Source of the DNA: an uncultured Eubacteriales bacterium
GTDB lineage: Bacteria > Bacillota > Clostridia > TANB77 > CAG-508
Direction: 5' to 3'
Length of the DNA: 34,421 bases
Assembly (NCBI GenBank): GCA_902766085.1
Contig: CACXCH010000062.1
Coordinates: 1-34,421, forward strand
Notes under the pieces: model-generated
What the model saw: the letters and a program-made list of their open reading frames with translations, nothing else
Told to the model about the DNA's origin: nothing
The model's database searches: none
Position numbers and translations under genes: made by a program
Part shown: piece after piece, positions 8,064-16,009 of the stretch
How positions within the stretch are numbered: the first letter of the stretch is position 1
Layout of the letters: the number at the start of each line of letters is the position of its first letter

Positions 8064-9297
8064 AATTAAATTAATACTATTTAGATTTTTTTTAATAATA
8101 ATTGCTTTAACTGTATGCATAGCTGTTTTTAGATCGGTATTTGTACTTATTAAGAATCCAACAGATAGTTTTGCGGTAAAAAATGGTACGATCTCAAAAG
8201 AGGAAAACGACATTGGGTATATTATTAGAGATGAAACTGTTGTAACTGGAGATAATTACAAAAATGGAATGGAAAAAATTATTGATGAGGGACAAAAAGC
8301 TGCAAAAAATGAAAAAATTTTCAGATATTATTTAAACGGAGAAGATGAACTAAAAAATAAGATTGCAGATATTGACAAACAGATAGAAGGACTTATGCAA
8401 GATAATACTGAAAATTTAACATCTGCAGATATAAAACTTTTAAATGTAAATATTGAAGAAGAACTTAGCAAAGTTAATGACTTAAATAGTATTCAAAAAA
8501 TTGCTAGAAGCAAAAACACACTCATAGAAAATTTGAAAAAGAAGGCACAAATTGCAGGAGAATTAAGTCCAAGTGGCTCAAAACTTAAAGAACTTGTAAA
8601 CGAAAGAGCAGAATACGAGAACCAGTTAACTAAAAATGCTGAATATATTTCTGCACCTGAAAGTGGACTAGTATCTTATAGAGTAGATGGCTTTGAGGAA
8701 AAACTGACTATTACAGATTTTTCAAAATATAATATTAATTTTTTGAATGGACTAAATATAAAATCAGGACAAATAATTACAGAAAGTAATGAAGAAGGAA
8801 AAATTGTAAATAGTTATGATTGCTATATTGCAATAAATTCAAAAACCGATGAAGCTAAAAGTGCTAAAGTTGGAAGAAAAGTAACTATAGTATTACCTAG
8901 TACAAAAAAAGTAGAGGCAAAAATTAGCTACATAATTAATGAGGATGATGGCTCTGTAACGTTATTTTTAAACTTTCACGAGGGGATAGATGAACTTTTA
9001 CAATACAGAAAGACATCATTTGACATAATATGGTGGAATGCATCAGGATATAAAATACCAAATTCTGCCATAATAACACAAAATGATTTAAATTATGTTA
9101 TAAGGACCAAAAATGGATATTTGGAAAAAGTACTTATAAAAATAAAAAAGCAAACAGATGATTATTCAATTGTTACAAACTATAGTTCGTCTGAAATAAA
9201 GGAATTGACAATCGATAAAAACGTTAAAACTTCAATAGTTTTATATGACGAAATATTACTAAAACCGACAGAAAATCAAATAAATTCGACAAAATAA
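8032..9297 (+). CDS. HlyD-like membrane fusion (periplasmic adaptor-like) protein
   Basis: A 421-aa protein with one N-terminal membrane helix (about 12-36) after a Lys-rich start, so the bulk is outside the cell. A coiled-coil hairpin (about 105-205, ADIDKQIEGLM to RAEYENQLTKNAEYI) is followed by a lipoyl/beta-barrel region typical of HlyD-type adaptors (YISAPESGLVSYRVDG; KVGRKVTIVLPSTKKVEAKISYI; KIPNSAIITQNDLNYVI). GTG start at 8032, after GGAGGATTTAG, inside the end of miaA. Homologues of this form sit next to sepF and divIVA in Clostridia without an ABC partner; that is a recollection of gene order, not a search result. No ABC transporter or outer-membrane partner is present here, so a role in the cell envelope or division is an inference. 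Confidence 0.8.
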   Translation: MKNNKSKKTHKIKLILFRFFLIIIALTVCIAVFRSVFVLIKNPTDSFAVKNGTISKEENDIGYIIRDETVVTGDNYKNGMEKIIDEGQKAAKNEKIFRYYLNGEDELKNKIADIDKQIEGLMQDNTENLTSADIKLLNVNIEEELSKVNDLNSIQKIARSKNTLIENLKKKAQIAGELSPSGSKLKELVNERAEYENQLTKNAEYISAPESGLVSYRVDGFEEKLTITDFSKYNINFLNGLNIKSGQIITESNEEGKIVNSYDCYIAINSKTDEAKSAKVGRKVTIVLPSTKKVEAKISYIINEDDGSVTLFLNFHEGIDELLQYRKTSFDIIWWNASGYKIPNSAIITQNDLNYVIRTKNGYLEKVLIKIKKQTDDYSIVTNYSSSEIKELTIDKNVKTSIVLYDEILLKPTENQINSTK

Positions 9298-9351
9298 TGT
9301 TACAATAATGTTACGAAATGTTTAAATTAAAATGACATCTCGAAAAAAACA

Positions 9352-9380
9352 TTGACAATAAAACAAAAAAGTAAGATACT
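9352..9380 (+). promoter_or_regulatory. Candidate promoter for sepF-divIVA
   Basis: Consensus TTGACA (9352-9357), a 17-base spacer and GATACT (9375-9380, four of six matches). The sepF ribosome site AGGAGG begins 28 bases downstream. Confidence 0.65.
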
Positions 9381-9426
9381 TTATATAGGTTTTTACAAAT
9401 GAGAATTAGGAGGTTATTATAAAAAA

Positions 9427-9882
9427 ATGTCAAACGTTGTTAATAAGTTATGGAATATGTTCAATATGAACCAAGGAGATGATACAGAGGATACTGACTA
9501 TGGAGATGGTTATATAGAAGATCCTGAATACGAAGATGAAGAAAGCAAGGGACTATTTGGTAGTAGAAAATCCACAAAAAATACTGTTCAACCTGTTAAG
9601 GTTGTTATTATGCAACCAACCAAATTTGAGAATGCAGAAGAGATATGTGATTTATTAAGAGAGAAAAAGGCTATAATAATTAACCTTGAATACGTAAACA
9701 AAGATGAAGCAAGAAGAATCATTGATGTTATTAGTGGGGCTGCACATGTTCTAGATGGATATATGCAAAAGATTTCAAATTCAATATTCTTAATAGCTCC
9801 ATATAATTATGATATCACTTCTGAAACAAAAGATGAGGCAAAGAGCAAATTACCTGTTTCTTGGCTAAAGAATAATGACTAA
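9427..9882 (+). CDS. sepF: Cell division protein SepF
   Basis: Membrane-binding FtsZ-associated protein that tethers and arranges FtsZ filaments at the septum. The 151-aa product has a short amphipathic N-terminal helix (NVVNKLWNMFNM), an acidic linker (GDDTEDTDYGDGYIEDPEYE) and the SepF core (about 57-140: KVVIMQPTKFENAEEICDLL, AIIINLEYVNKDEARRIIDV, GAAHVLDGYMQKISNSIFLI). AGGAGG at 9408-9413 is 13 bases from the ATG, longer than usual, and no alternative in-frame start lies between. divIVA follows 15 bases later, so the two are co-transcribed. Confidence 0.96.
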   Translation: MSNVVNKLWNMFNMNQGDDTEDTDYGDGYIEDPEYEDEESKGLFGSRKSTKNTVQPVKVVIMQPTKFENAEEICDLLREKKAIIINLEYVNKDEARRIIDVISGAAHVLDGYMQKISNSIFLIAPYNYDITSETKDEAKSKLPVSWLKNND

Positions 9883-9897
9883 TTAAGGAGGGCGAAC

Positions 9898-10359
9898 ATG
9901 ATTACGCCACTAGATATTGAAAACAAAAAATTCTCAAAAAAAGCATTAAATGGTTATGATCCAGAAGAAGTTGATGATTTTTTAGATGATTTGATGAAGG
10001 ATTATGAAACTTTATACAAAAAATCGAATGAAAGTCAAAGAATAATCGATGATTTGAAAAGCAAACTTGAGCATTATACTCAAATTGAAAGTACATTACA
10101 AAATACTTTATTAATGGCTCAAACTGCAGCTGACGATGTTAGAGAAGCTGCAAAAAAGGAATCTGAACAAATTATAAGAGAGGCTGAAAATAAGTCAAAG
10201 GAAATGACTATGGGGATAGAACAACAAATTGCTGATAAGCAAAAAGAGTTTGATGGAATAAAACAGCAATTTGATGTATACAAAGCAAAGATGGAATCAC
10301 TATTGATTTCACAACTTGAATTGTTAAAAGATATAAATAGAAACGAGGAAGATGAGTAA
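9898..10359 (+). CDS. divIVA: DivIVA family septum/pole-site protein
   Basis: Curvature-sensing coiled-coil scaffold that marks septa and poles in Firmicutes. Length 153 aa. The N-terminal lipid-binding domain is clear (MITPLDIENKKFSKKALNGY, then DPEEVDDFLDDLMKDYE). Heptad-rich helices run from about 35 to 145, broken near residue 60-65. AAGGAGGGCGAAC precedes the ATG. Directly after sepF, as in many Firmicutes dcw-flanking regions. The stop codon lies in the loop of the following terminator hairpin. Confidence 0.95.
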   Translation: MITPLDIENKKFSKKALNGYDPEEVDDFLDDLMKDYETLYKKSNESQRIIDDLKSKLEHYTQIESTLQNTLLMAQTAADDVREAAKKESEQIIREAENKSKEMTMGIEQQIADKQKEFDGIKQQFDVYKAKMESLLISQLELLKDINRNEEDE

Positions 10360-10373
10360 CCATCTTCCTTTTT
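10346..10373 (+). terminator. Intrinsic terminator overlapping the divIVA stop codon
   Basis: GGAAGATG (10347-10354) pairs with CATCTTCC (10361-10368) around AGTAAC, which contains the TAA stop; TTTTT follows at 10369-10373. The left arm is coding sequence (EEDE). Confidence 0.85.
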
Positions 10374-10500
10374 ACATTTTTGTAACAAAAATAACAGTCT
10401 TTTGCTAAAAAAAGGCTTAAATTCTTTATTTTTCCTGAAAAACGTGCTAAAATATGTGTTACATCCTTGTTAAGGAAATATTACAATTTTATTATTATTA

Positions 10501-10528
10501 TTGACAATAGGAAAAATATAGGTAAAAT
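10501..10528 (+). promoter_or_regulatory. rsmD promoter; transcript may be leaderless
   Basis: Consensus TTGACA (10501-10506), a 16-base spacer and TAAAAT (10523-10528). The predicted start of transcription, about 7 bases later, falls at or next to the rsmD ATG at 10535, and no ribosome site is visible in between. A second possible -10 (TGC-TAAAAT, 10445-10453) lies further up without a good -35. Confidence 0.6.
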
Positions 10529-10534
10529 AAAATT

Positions 10535-11125
10535 ATGAGAGTAATTAGTGGAAAAGCTAGAGGCACGAAAATTCAAACAATTGAAAACAATTCAACAAGG
10601 CCAACTCTTGATAGAGTTAAGGAATCATTATTTAATATAATTCAAAGTAAAGTTCCTAGATCAAATATCCTAGACCTTTTTGCAGGCTCTGGAGCACTTG
10701 GAATTGAAGCTTTAAGCAGGAATGCAGAGTTTGCTGTTTTTTGTGATAGTAATAACGAATGCACAAAAATTATAAGACAAAATTTAGAGAAAACTAAACT
10801 TGAGACAAAGGCATTAATCTATAATAATGATTACAAAAGTTGCATAAAAAATTTAAAAAATAAAAATTTTAAATTTGACATAGTTTTCATTGATCCGCCT
10901 TATATGCTTAATATAGCAGCAGAGAGTTTGAAACTCATTATTGAAAATAATTTACTAAAAGATGAAGCGATTATCGTAATTGAAACAGACCAAAGAAATA
11001 GAGATATGAAAGAAATACAAGAGATGAATATAAATAAAATAAAAGTATATGATGAGAGAAAGTACGGAAGAGCTAATTTAATTTTTATTAGAAAAATAGA
11101 GGAGAACGAAAATGGAAATATTTAA
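10535..11125 (+). CDS. rsmD: 16S rRNA (guanine(966)-N2)-methyltransferase RsmD
   Basis: SAM-dependent methyltransferase modifying G966 of 16S rRNA in the 30S subunit. The 196-aa product starts with the family signature MRVISGKARGTK and TRPTLDRVKESLFNII. SAM-binding motif I is LDLFAGSGALGIEAL (46-60), and the catalytic motif is DPPY (120-123). The conserved N-terminus fixes the ATG at 10535 even though there is no ribosome site before it. The last 14 bases overlap the next gene, indicating one transcript. In Firmicutes rsmD is often followed by coaD; here it is not. Confidence 0.96.
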   Translation: MRVISGKARGTKIQTIENNSTRPTLDRVKESLFNIIQSKVPRSNILDLFAGSGALGIEALSRNAEFAVFCDSNNECTKIIRQNLEKTKLETKALIYNNDYKSCIKNLKNKNFKFDIVFIDPPYMLNIAAESLKLIIENNLLKDEAIIVIETDQRNRDMKEIQEMNINKIKVYDERKYGRANLIFIRKIEENENGNI

Positions 11126-11549
11126 TTTGCTTGATACATTAGAGGACTCAATAAAAGACGGAAAAAAAATACCTTTTTCTGATAAATGTATTATAAATGA
11201 AAGCGATGTCATTGATATAATTCACGAGATTAGAGAAAACTTACCTGATGAGTTAAAACAGGCAAAATGGGTAAAAGAAGAAAGAGAAAGAATTTTGAAT
11301 GAAGCACAAAAAGAGGCAGACGGAGTTGTAAAGGATGCCGAAAAAAAGATTATTTCTATGATTGATGAACATGAAATAACTAAAAAAGCTTATGAACAAA
11401 AAAATCAGATTGTATCACAAGCTAATGAAAGCTCGCGCGAAATAACACAGGGAGCAAGAGAATATGCTGATAATATTTTAGCAAACCTTTCTGACACACT
11501 TGAAAAAACACTTAAGGAAATAGAAGAAAATAGAAAAGAGCTTAAATAA
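11112..11549 (+). CDS. Small coiled-coil protein (F0-subunit-b-like), function unknown
   Basis: A 145-aa, highly charged, soluble helical protein. An N-terminal helical part (1-60) is followed by a long heptad-like helix (about 68-142, VKEERERILNEAQKEADGVV to TLEKTLKEIEENRKELK). The Ala/Glu/Lys repeat pattern resembles ATP synthase subunit b or DivIVA stalks; small proteins like this are common after rsmD in Clostridia and are often mislabelled ATPase. There is no P-loop. GAGGAGAACGAAA, inside the end of rsmD, sets the ATG, so translation is probably coupled. Its placement beside sepF and divIVA hints at an envelope or division role, but nothing in the sequence proves it. Confidence 0.8.
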   Translation: MEIFNLLDTLEDSIKDGKKIPFSDKCIINESDVIDIIHEIRENLPDELKQAKWVKEERERILNEAQKEADGVVKDAEKKIISMIDEHEITKKAYEQKNQIVSQANESSREITQGAREYADNILANLSDTLEKTLKEIEENRKELK

Positions 11550-11572
11550 GTGAAAACGGAGGAATGTTATTT

Positions 11573-13051
11573 ATGAACGAAAATGACAATAAACAAGTGA
11601 ACAAGACAAATAAAATAATAATTACTGCTTCGGTAATTATTATTTTTGCATTTGTTGCTATTTCAATCATTTTGATAATTATAAATGGAGAAAAGCAACG
11701 TACAAAAAACACTAACAGAATAGAACAGGAAGATAATATTGTAGCTGAAAATGACATTCAAGAAGAAGCAATTTCAAATGAAACAATTATAGATGACACA
11801 AATGTTACTTTAAATAAGAGCTATGGAAAAATTGATATTGTTTTCATTGATGAAAATAACAAAATTATATCAGAGCCTGAAAAACCAGCAATAGGAGATG
11901 AGCTAACACCCGTTAAGTATAATAATAGCTCTTTTAAATTTGAAAAAACGGCTGCAGACGATGAGACTTGGTATGATTATTCAAATAAAATATGGGCCAA
12001 TGCAGTTGATAGCAATTCAAATTACTTTGTATGGATACCAAGGTTTGCATATAAAATAACATATTATTCAGATTCAACATATACACATAAAATTGGATAT
12101 TCCGATTCAAGAGGTATTCTAGTTATAAATGAAGATAACTCAAATACATTAACAAGAATTGCACATAACTCATCTGGCTTGCAAGAAGTTGGAAACCATT
12201 ATATTGTTGAACCTGCATTTATGAACGACTCAATAAATTCTTACAGAAATGGTGGATGGTCAAGTAATATAACAGGATTTTGGGTAGCAAAATACGAAAT
12301 GAGCAATGAAACAGACTTAACAAATTCAAATTTAACAACATCAAATAGTATAAAATTAGCAAGTAAACCTTGTAAAACAAGCTTAAGAAATATTGACATT
12401 GGAGATGCTTATTACAATTCATATTATTTTAACAGAGCACTTGAAAGCCATCTTATGAAAAATAGCGAATGGGGAGCAATAGCATATTTGTCTTATAGTA
12501 AATATGGCACAAATTCGTATAAAATATCAAACAATAATTCAAAAGACTATATAACAGGCGGAAGCACAATAGAAACTGAAGTTTATAATACTAATAAAAC
12601 GCAAACAACCACACAAAACGTATATGGAGTTTATGATTTATCAGGTGGAGCGTCTGAATATATTGCGGCATATATTAATAACTCAAACCAGTACTTGGTA
12701 TATGGAAAAAATGGTGAAGGTTATTTATTAAGTGATAATAGCAATACAAAATACAAGACAATTTATTCAAATACTAATGAAGAACAAAGTTATACAGAAA
12801 GAAATGGAACCCTTAACTATAAATCTAATTCTTTAAAAAGAGGAGATGCAATTTTTGAAACATCTATGAATGGATACCAAAGTACCTCATGGAATACAAA
12901 CTCATCATTCTTTATGCAATATGATGTGCCATTTATGGTAAGAGGAGGAACCTTTGCTGATTCAGTAAGCGCAGGACTATTTAATTATAATGCATGCAAC
13001 GGACAAGCAAATGCATCAGAAAGTTTTAGAGTTTGCTTAACGTTGAATTAA
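11573..13051 (+). CDS. Membrane-anchored protein with FGE/SUMF1-like (C-type-lectin-fold) domain
   Basis: I use ATG 11573 (492 aa): GGAGG at 11558-11562 is 10 bases away, while the in-frame ATG at 11564 is only one base from it. A 16-residue Lys/Asn-rich N-terminus precedes one membrane helix (about 16-40), then an acidic stalk, so the rest is extracellular. From about 145 the order of motifs matches formylglycine-generating-enzyme-like domains: SNYFVWIPRFAYKI, GFWVAKYEMSN, NSEWGAIAYLSYSKYG, NVYGVYDLSGGASEYIAAY (compare the usual GLYDMSGNVWEW), and at the end MVRGGTFADSVSAGLF with ESFRVCLTLN. It is unlikely to be a true FGE enzyme; such folds also serve as ligand-binding surface proteins and as variable proteins of diversity-generating retroelements. 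No reverse transcriptase is in the window. Confidence 0.78.
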   Translation: MNENDNKQVNKTNKIIITASVIIIFAFVAISIILIIINGEKQRTKNTNRIEQEDNIVAENDIQEEAISNETIIDDTNVTLNKSYGKIDIVFIDENNKIISEPEKPAIGDELTPVKYNNSSFKFEKTAADDETWYDYSNKIWANAVDSNSNYFVWIPRFAYKITYYSDSTYTHKIGYSDSRGILVINEDNSNTLTRIAHNSSGLQEVGNHYIVEPAFMNDSINSYRNGGWSSNITGFWVAKYEMSNETDLTNSNLTTSNSIKLASKPCKTSLRNIDIGDAYYNSYYFNRALESHLMKNSEWGAIAYLSYSKYGTNSYKISNNNSKDYITGGSTIETEVYNTNKTQTTTQNVYGVYDLSGGASEYIAAYINNSNQYLVYGKNGEGYLLSDNSNTKYKTIYSNTNEEQSYTERNGTLNYKSNSLKRGDAIFETSMNGYQSTSWNTNSSFFMQYDVPFMVRGGTFADSVSAGLFNYNACNGQANASESFRVCLTLN

Positions 13052-13102
13052 AAAAATAAATTAGATGTTATAGGTTAATGGCTTATTAATTTAGAGAGCA
13101 AT

Positions 13103-13286
13103 AAAGCATAATATTTAATGACTCGTAGACTTGCTGTTTTGAACGACTCCAACAGATGTGACAAACAAAAATTATAAATAATTTTTGTTTGCACTTTCTA
13201 AGGAACGTTCAAAAATTTCGCCTTTCGCTTGCGCTCCAGTTGGTCGCTGAAGGCGCGTCTTACTCGTCTATTAAATATTATGCTTT
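13103..13286. repeat. MITE-like nested palindromic element with perfect 17-bp terminal inverted repeats
   Basis: A 184-base unit in the 380-base gap before ftsK. Ends: AAAGCATAATATTTAAT (13103-13119) and its exact reverse complement at 13270-13286. Inside: TTTTGAACG (13137-13145) against CGTTCAAAA (13206-13214), and a perfect 14-bp palindromic hairpin with arms CAAACAAAAATTAT (13162-13175) and its complement (13178-13191). A GC-rich stretch (13217-13259) has arms CGCCTT and AAGGCG and contrasts with the AT-rich surroundings. It has no ORF and no clear target-site duplication. A partial copy of the left interior is at 29581. The rest of the gap (13052-13102, 13287-13348) shows nothing I can name. 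Confidence 0.7.
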
Positions 13287-13348
13287 CTAGCTTTTTATTT
13301 TCAAAACATTAGTCTGCAACAAAATTAACACAATAATTTGCTGAAATG

Positions 13349-13377
13349 TTGCAAATAAAATTCAATTAATATATAAT
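13349..13377 (+). promoter_or_regulatory. Candidate ftsK promoter
   Basis: TTGCAA (13349-13354), a 17-base spacer and a perfect TATAAT (13372-13377). The ftsK ribosome site AGGAGGG starts 44 bases downstream. Confidence 0.7.
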
Positions 13378-13431
13378 TTAGTGGTAAAAGAAGAATTGTC
13401 AGTTTTATGTAAATTAGCATAGGAGGGCATT

Positions 13432-15873
13432 ATGCCAAGAGGTAGAAAGAAAAAGAAGGAAACACGTAATTTAAATATAATAGTTACAACATTAATTTTT
13501 TTATCAATATTATTAGGAGTATTAATTTATTCAAAACAGGGAGCATTAGGTAAGAATTTAAGCCCAGCACTTGGAGGAGTACTTGGCGTAATAAAGTATT
13601 TTATTCCTATTGGATTATTTATTGTTGCTATTGAAATTGCACATGAGGGAAATACCAGAAACTATGGAAAAAAACTTTTTATGTTTTTAGTTGTTCTTTT
13701 ACTCTTTGATTGTGTATGCTCATGCTATAGAGTTTCGACAGGTGATCTTGATATTTCACAAGAAAGAAATGAGATTCTTTCAGATGCATACTTTTTAGGT
13801 AGCAAAGATATGGGAGGAGGAGTCGTTGGAGCAACTCTTGCTATTTTATTAATAAATATTTTAGGAATTACTGGTTCTATTATTGCGTGTATCGGAATTT
13901 CCGTAATTTTAATTGTATTTATATTTGAATTACACCCTGCTGAGGCTATATCTAACTCTATGGATAAAATAGAGAAACATAATGAAATACGTAAAGTTGA
14001 GAAAGAAAAAGAAAGAGAACAAAGAGAAAAAAACTATGCAGAAATTGTTCCAGAGCTTTCTCGTAAGCAAACTCTTAAAGAAAAAAGAGAACGTGAGAAG
14101 AAGGAAAAGGCAATTGAAAAGTCAGAGCCTCTTGAAGAGCAAATTACTATTAATTTAAATGATAGCAAAAAGAGTGATAATGATACAATTGAAGTTCCTA
14201 ACTTTAAAAATAACAGGGCTTCTAATAATGTAAAAGTAACTAATAGTAATTTTTCTAATGGAAATAGTGAAGATAATTTATTTGCTCAAAAGGAAGTAGA
14301 AAAAGTTGCAAAGACTCAAGAAGTCCTTAATCTAAAACATACTCAAGCTGAAATAGAGCAAAATTATGAATTTCCTCCAATCAATTTGCTACAAGAAGAT
14401 AAAGGAAATGAAGATTCAACAAGCAGAAAAGTTTTACTACAAACTGCTGAAAGACTTAGAAAAACCTTATATAGTTTTGGAGTTTCTGCAAAAGTAGAAA
14501 ATGTTTCTGTTGGACCAGCAATAACAAGATATGAATTAGCTCCAGCAGAGGGAGTCAGAGTAAGCAAAATTGCAAATCTTTCTGATGACATTGCTTTAGC
14601 TTTAGAAGCTGAAACAATTAGAATAGAAGCACCAATTCCAGGAAAACATACTGTAGGTATTGAGGTACCAAATAAAACTAGAGCAACAGTTCCACTTAGG
14701 TCAATTATTGAATCAAAAGAGTTTGTTGATAGTGATTCAAAATTGACTTTTGGACTTGGAAAGGATGTAGCGGGAGATGTAGTAATTGCCGATATTGCCA
14801 AGATGCCACATTTATTGATTGCAGGAAGTACAGGTTCAGGAAAGTCAGTTTGCATCAATACAATGATTACAAGTATAATCTATAAGGCAAAACCAAGTGA
14901 AGTTAAATTACTTATGATTGATCCAAAAATTGTAGAGTTATCTGTTTATAATGGAACACCACATTTATTAATCCCTGTTGTAACTGATCCTAAAAAAGCT
15001 GCAGGTGCACTTGAATGGGCTGTACAGGAAATGGAAAAAAGATATAGTTTATTTGCAGAGAAGAAAGTTAGAGATATAAAAGGATTCAACAGTGTTGCCG
15101 AAAAAATAGGAGAATTGCCTTTACCACAAATTGTTATTATTATTGATGAGCTTGCCGATTTAATGATGGTATCATCAAAGGAAGTTGAAAATTCAATTTG
15201 CAGGTTGGCACAAAAAGCTAGAGCTGCAGGTATGCATTTGGTAATAGCAACTCAAAGACCTTCTGTTAATGTAATCACGGGTGTAATCAAAGCAAATATA
15301 CCATCAAGAATTGCTTTTGCTGTTTCATCACAGATTGACTCACGTACAATACTTGATGAAGGGGGAGCTGAAAAACTACTAGGAAAAGGTGATATGCTAT
15401 TTTATCCAAGTGGCATTCCAAAGCCTATTAGAATTCAAGGAGCATTTGTATCAGATAAAGAAGTTGAAAACATTGTTAAATTTATCAGAAAAGATGGAGA
15501 TGCGATTTATGATACAAACATCATGGAATCTATTGATAAGGCCAACGAACCTGACAAGGTTGAAGACGATGAAGATAAGGATGATACAGTAGATCCATTG
15601 CTTGATGAAGCTATTGAAATGGTAGTTGAAAATCAACAAGCATCAACATCTTATATCCAAAGAAGATTTAAAGTTGGATATTCAAGAGCTGGTAGAATTA
15701 TTGACCAAATGGAAGAAAGAGGAATAATTTCTGGATACAATGGAAGTAAACCAAGGGAAGTATTGATGACAAAAGAAAGATGGCAGGAGTTAAAGATGGC
15801 TCCAAAAGATATTGCAGAAAATGCAAATATCAATATTGACAAAATAGAAGATATAAATGACCAGAATAATTAG
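13432..15873 (+). CDS. ftsK: DNA translocase FtsK/SpoIIIE
   Basis: Hexameric ATP-driven DNA pump at the septum that clears chromosome DNA (or moves it into the forespore in sporulating relatives). It has 813 aa. A basic start (RGRKKKKE) precedes about four membrane helices (roughly 16-35, 47-65, 74-92, 125-165). A charged linker (about 170-330, [12 protein letters not shown] and similar) follows, then the RecA-like motor with Walker A GSTGSGKS (465-472) and Walker [11 protein letters not shown] (Asp572, Glu573). The gamma winged-helix domain (from about 721, [11 protein letters not shown] to [19 protein letters not shown]) reads orienting DNA sequences. AGGAGGG (13421-13427) fixes the start. 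Distinguishing FtsK from SpoIIIE is not possible from this copy alone. Confidence 0.97.
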   Translation: MPRGRKKKKETRNLNIIVTTLIFLSILLGVLIYSKQGALGKNLSPALGGVLGVIKYFIPIGLFIVAIEIAHEGNTRNYGKKLFMFLVVLLLFDCVCSCYRVSTGDLDISQERNEILSDAYFLGSKDMGGGVVGATLAILLINILGITGSIIACIGISVILIVFIFELHPAEAISNSMDKIEKHNEIRKVEKEKEREQREKNYAEIVPELSRKQTLKEKREREKKEKAIEKSEPLEEQITINLNDSKKSDNDTIEVPNFKNNRASNNVKVTNSNFSNGNSEDNLFAQKEVEKVAKTQEVLNLKHTQAEIEQNYEFPPINLLQEDKGNEDSTSRKVLLQTAERLRKTLYSFGVSAKVENVSVGPAITRYELAPAEGVRVSKIANLSDDIALALEAETIRIEAPIPGKHTVGIEVPNKTRATVPLRSIIESKEFVDSDSKLTFGLGKDVAGDVVIADIAKMPHLLIAGSTGSGKSVCINTMITSIIYKAKPSEVKLLMIDPKIVELSVYNGTPHLLIPVVTDPKKAAGALEWAVQEMEKRYSLFAEKKVRDIKGFNSVAEKIGELPLPQIVIIIDELADLMMVSSKEVENSICRLAQKARAAGMHLVIATQRPSVNVITGVIKANIPSRIAFAVSSQIDSRTILDEGGAEKLLGKGDMLFYPSGIPKPIRIQGAFVSDKEVENIVKFIRKDGDAIYDTNIMESIDKANEPDKVEDDEDKDDTVDPLLDEAIEMVVENQQASTSYIQRRFKVGYSRAGRIIDQMEERGIISGYNGSKPREVLMTKERWQELKMAPKDIAENANINIDKIEDINDQNN

Positions 15874-15887
15874 TTACTTTTATACTT

Positions 15888-15949
15888 AAAAATAAACAAA
15901 GACTTTTACAGAAAAGGTTTTATTACATTTTTTAGCATTGTTTATTTTT
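15888..15949 (+). terminator. Probable terminator after ftsK, branched hairpin
   Basis: AAAAATAAACAA (15888-15899) pairs perfectly with TTGTTTATTTTT (15938-15949), enclosing 38 bases with a small inner CTTTT-acag-AAAAG hairpin; T-rich sequence follows. The arms resemble those of the long-hairpin repeats at 33920 and 34094, so this may be a decayed relative. Confidence 0.55.
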
Positions 15950-16009
15950 TATAATTTTTGAAAATAGTAACAAAAACTAAAGTAAAACGATAATCAAAGG
16001 AGAAAAAAT

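Noticed and set aside
11564..11572. ATG 11564 as start of the FGE-like protein
   Set aside because: It lies one base after GGAGG, too close for initiation; ATG 11573 has 10-base spacing.
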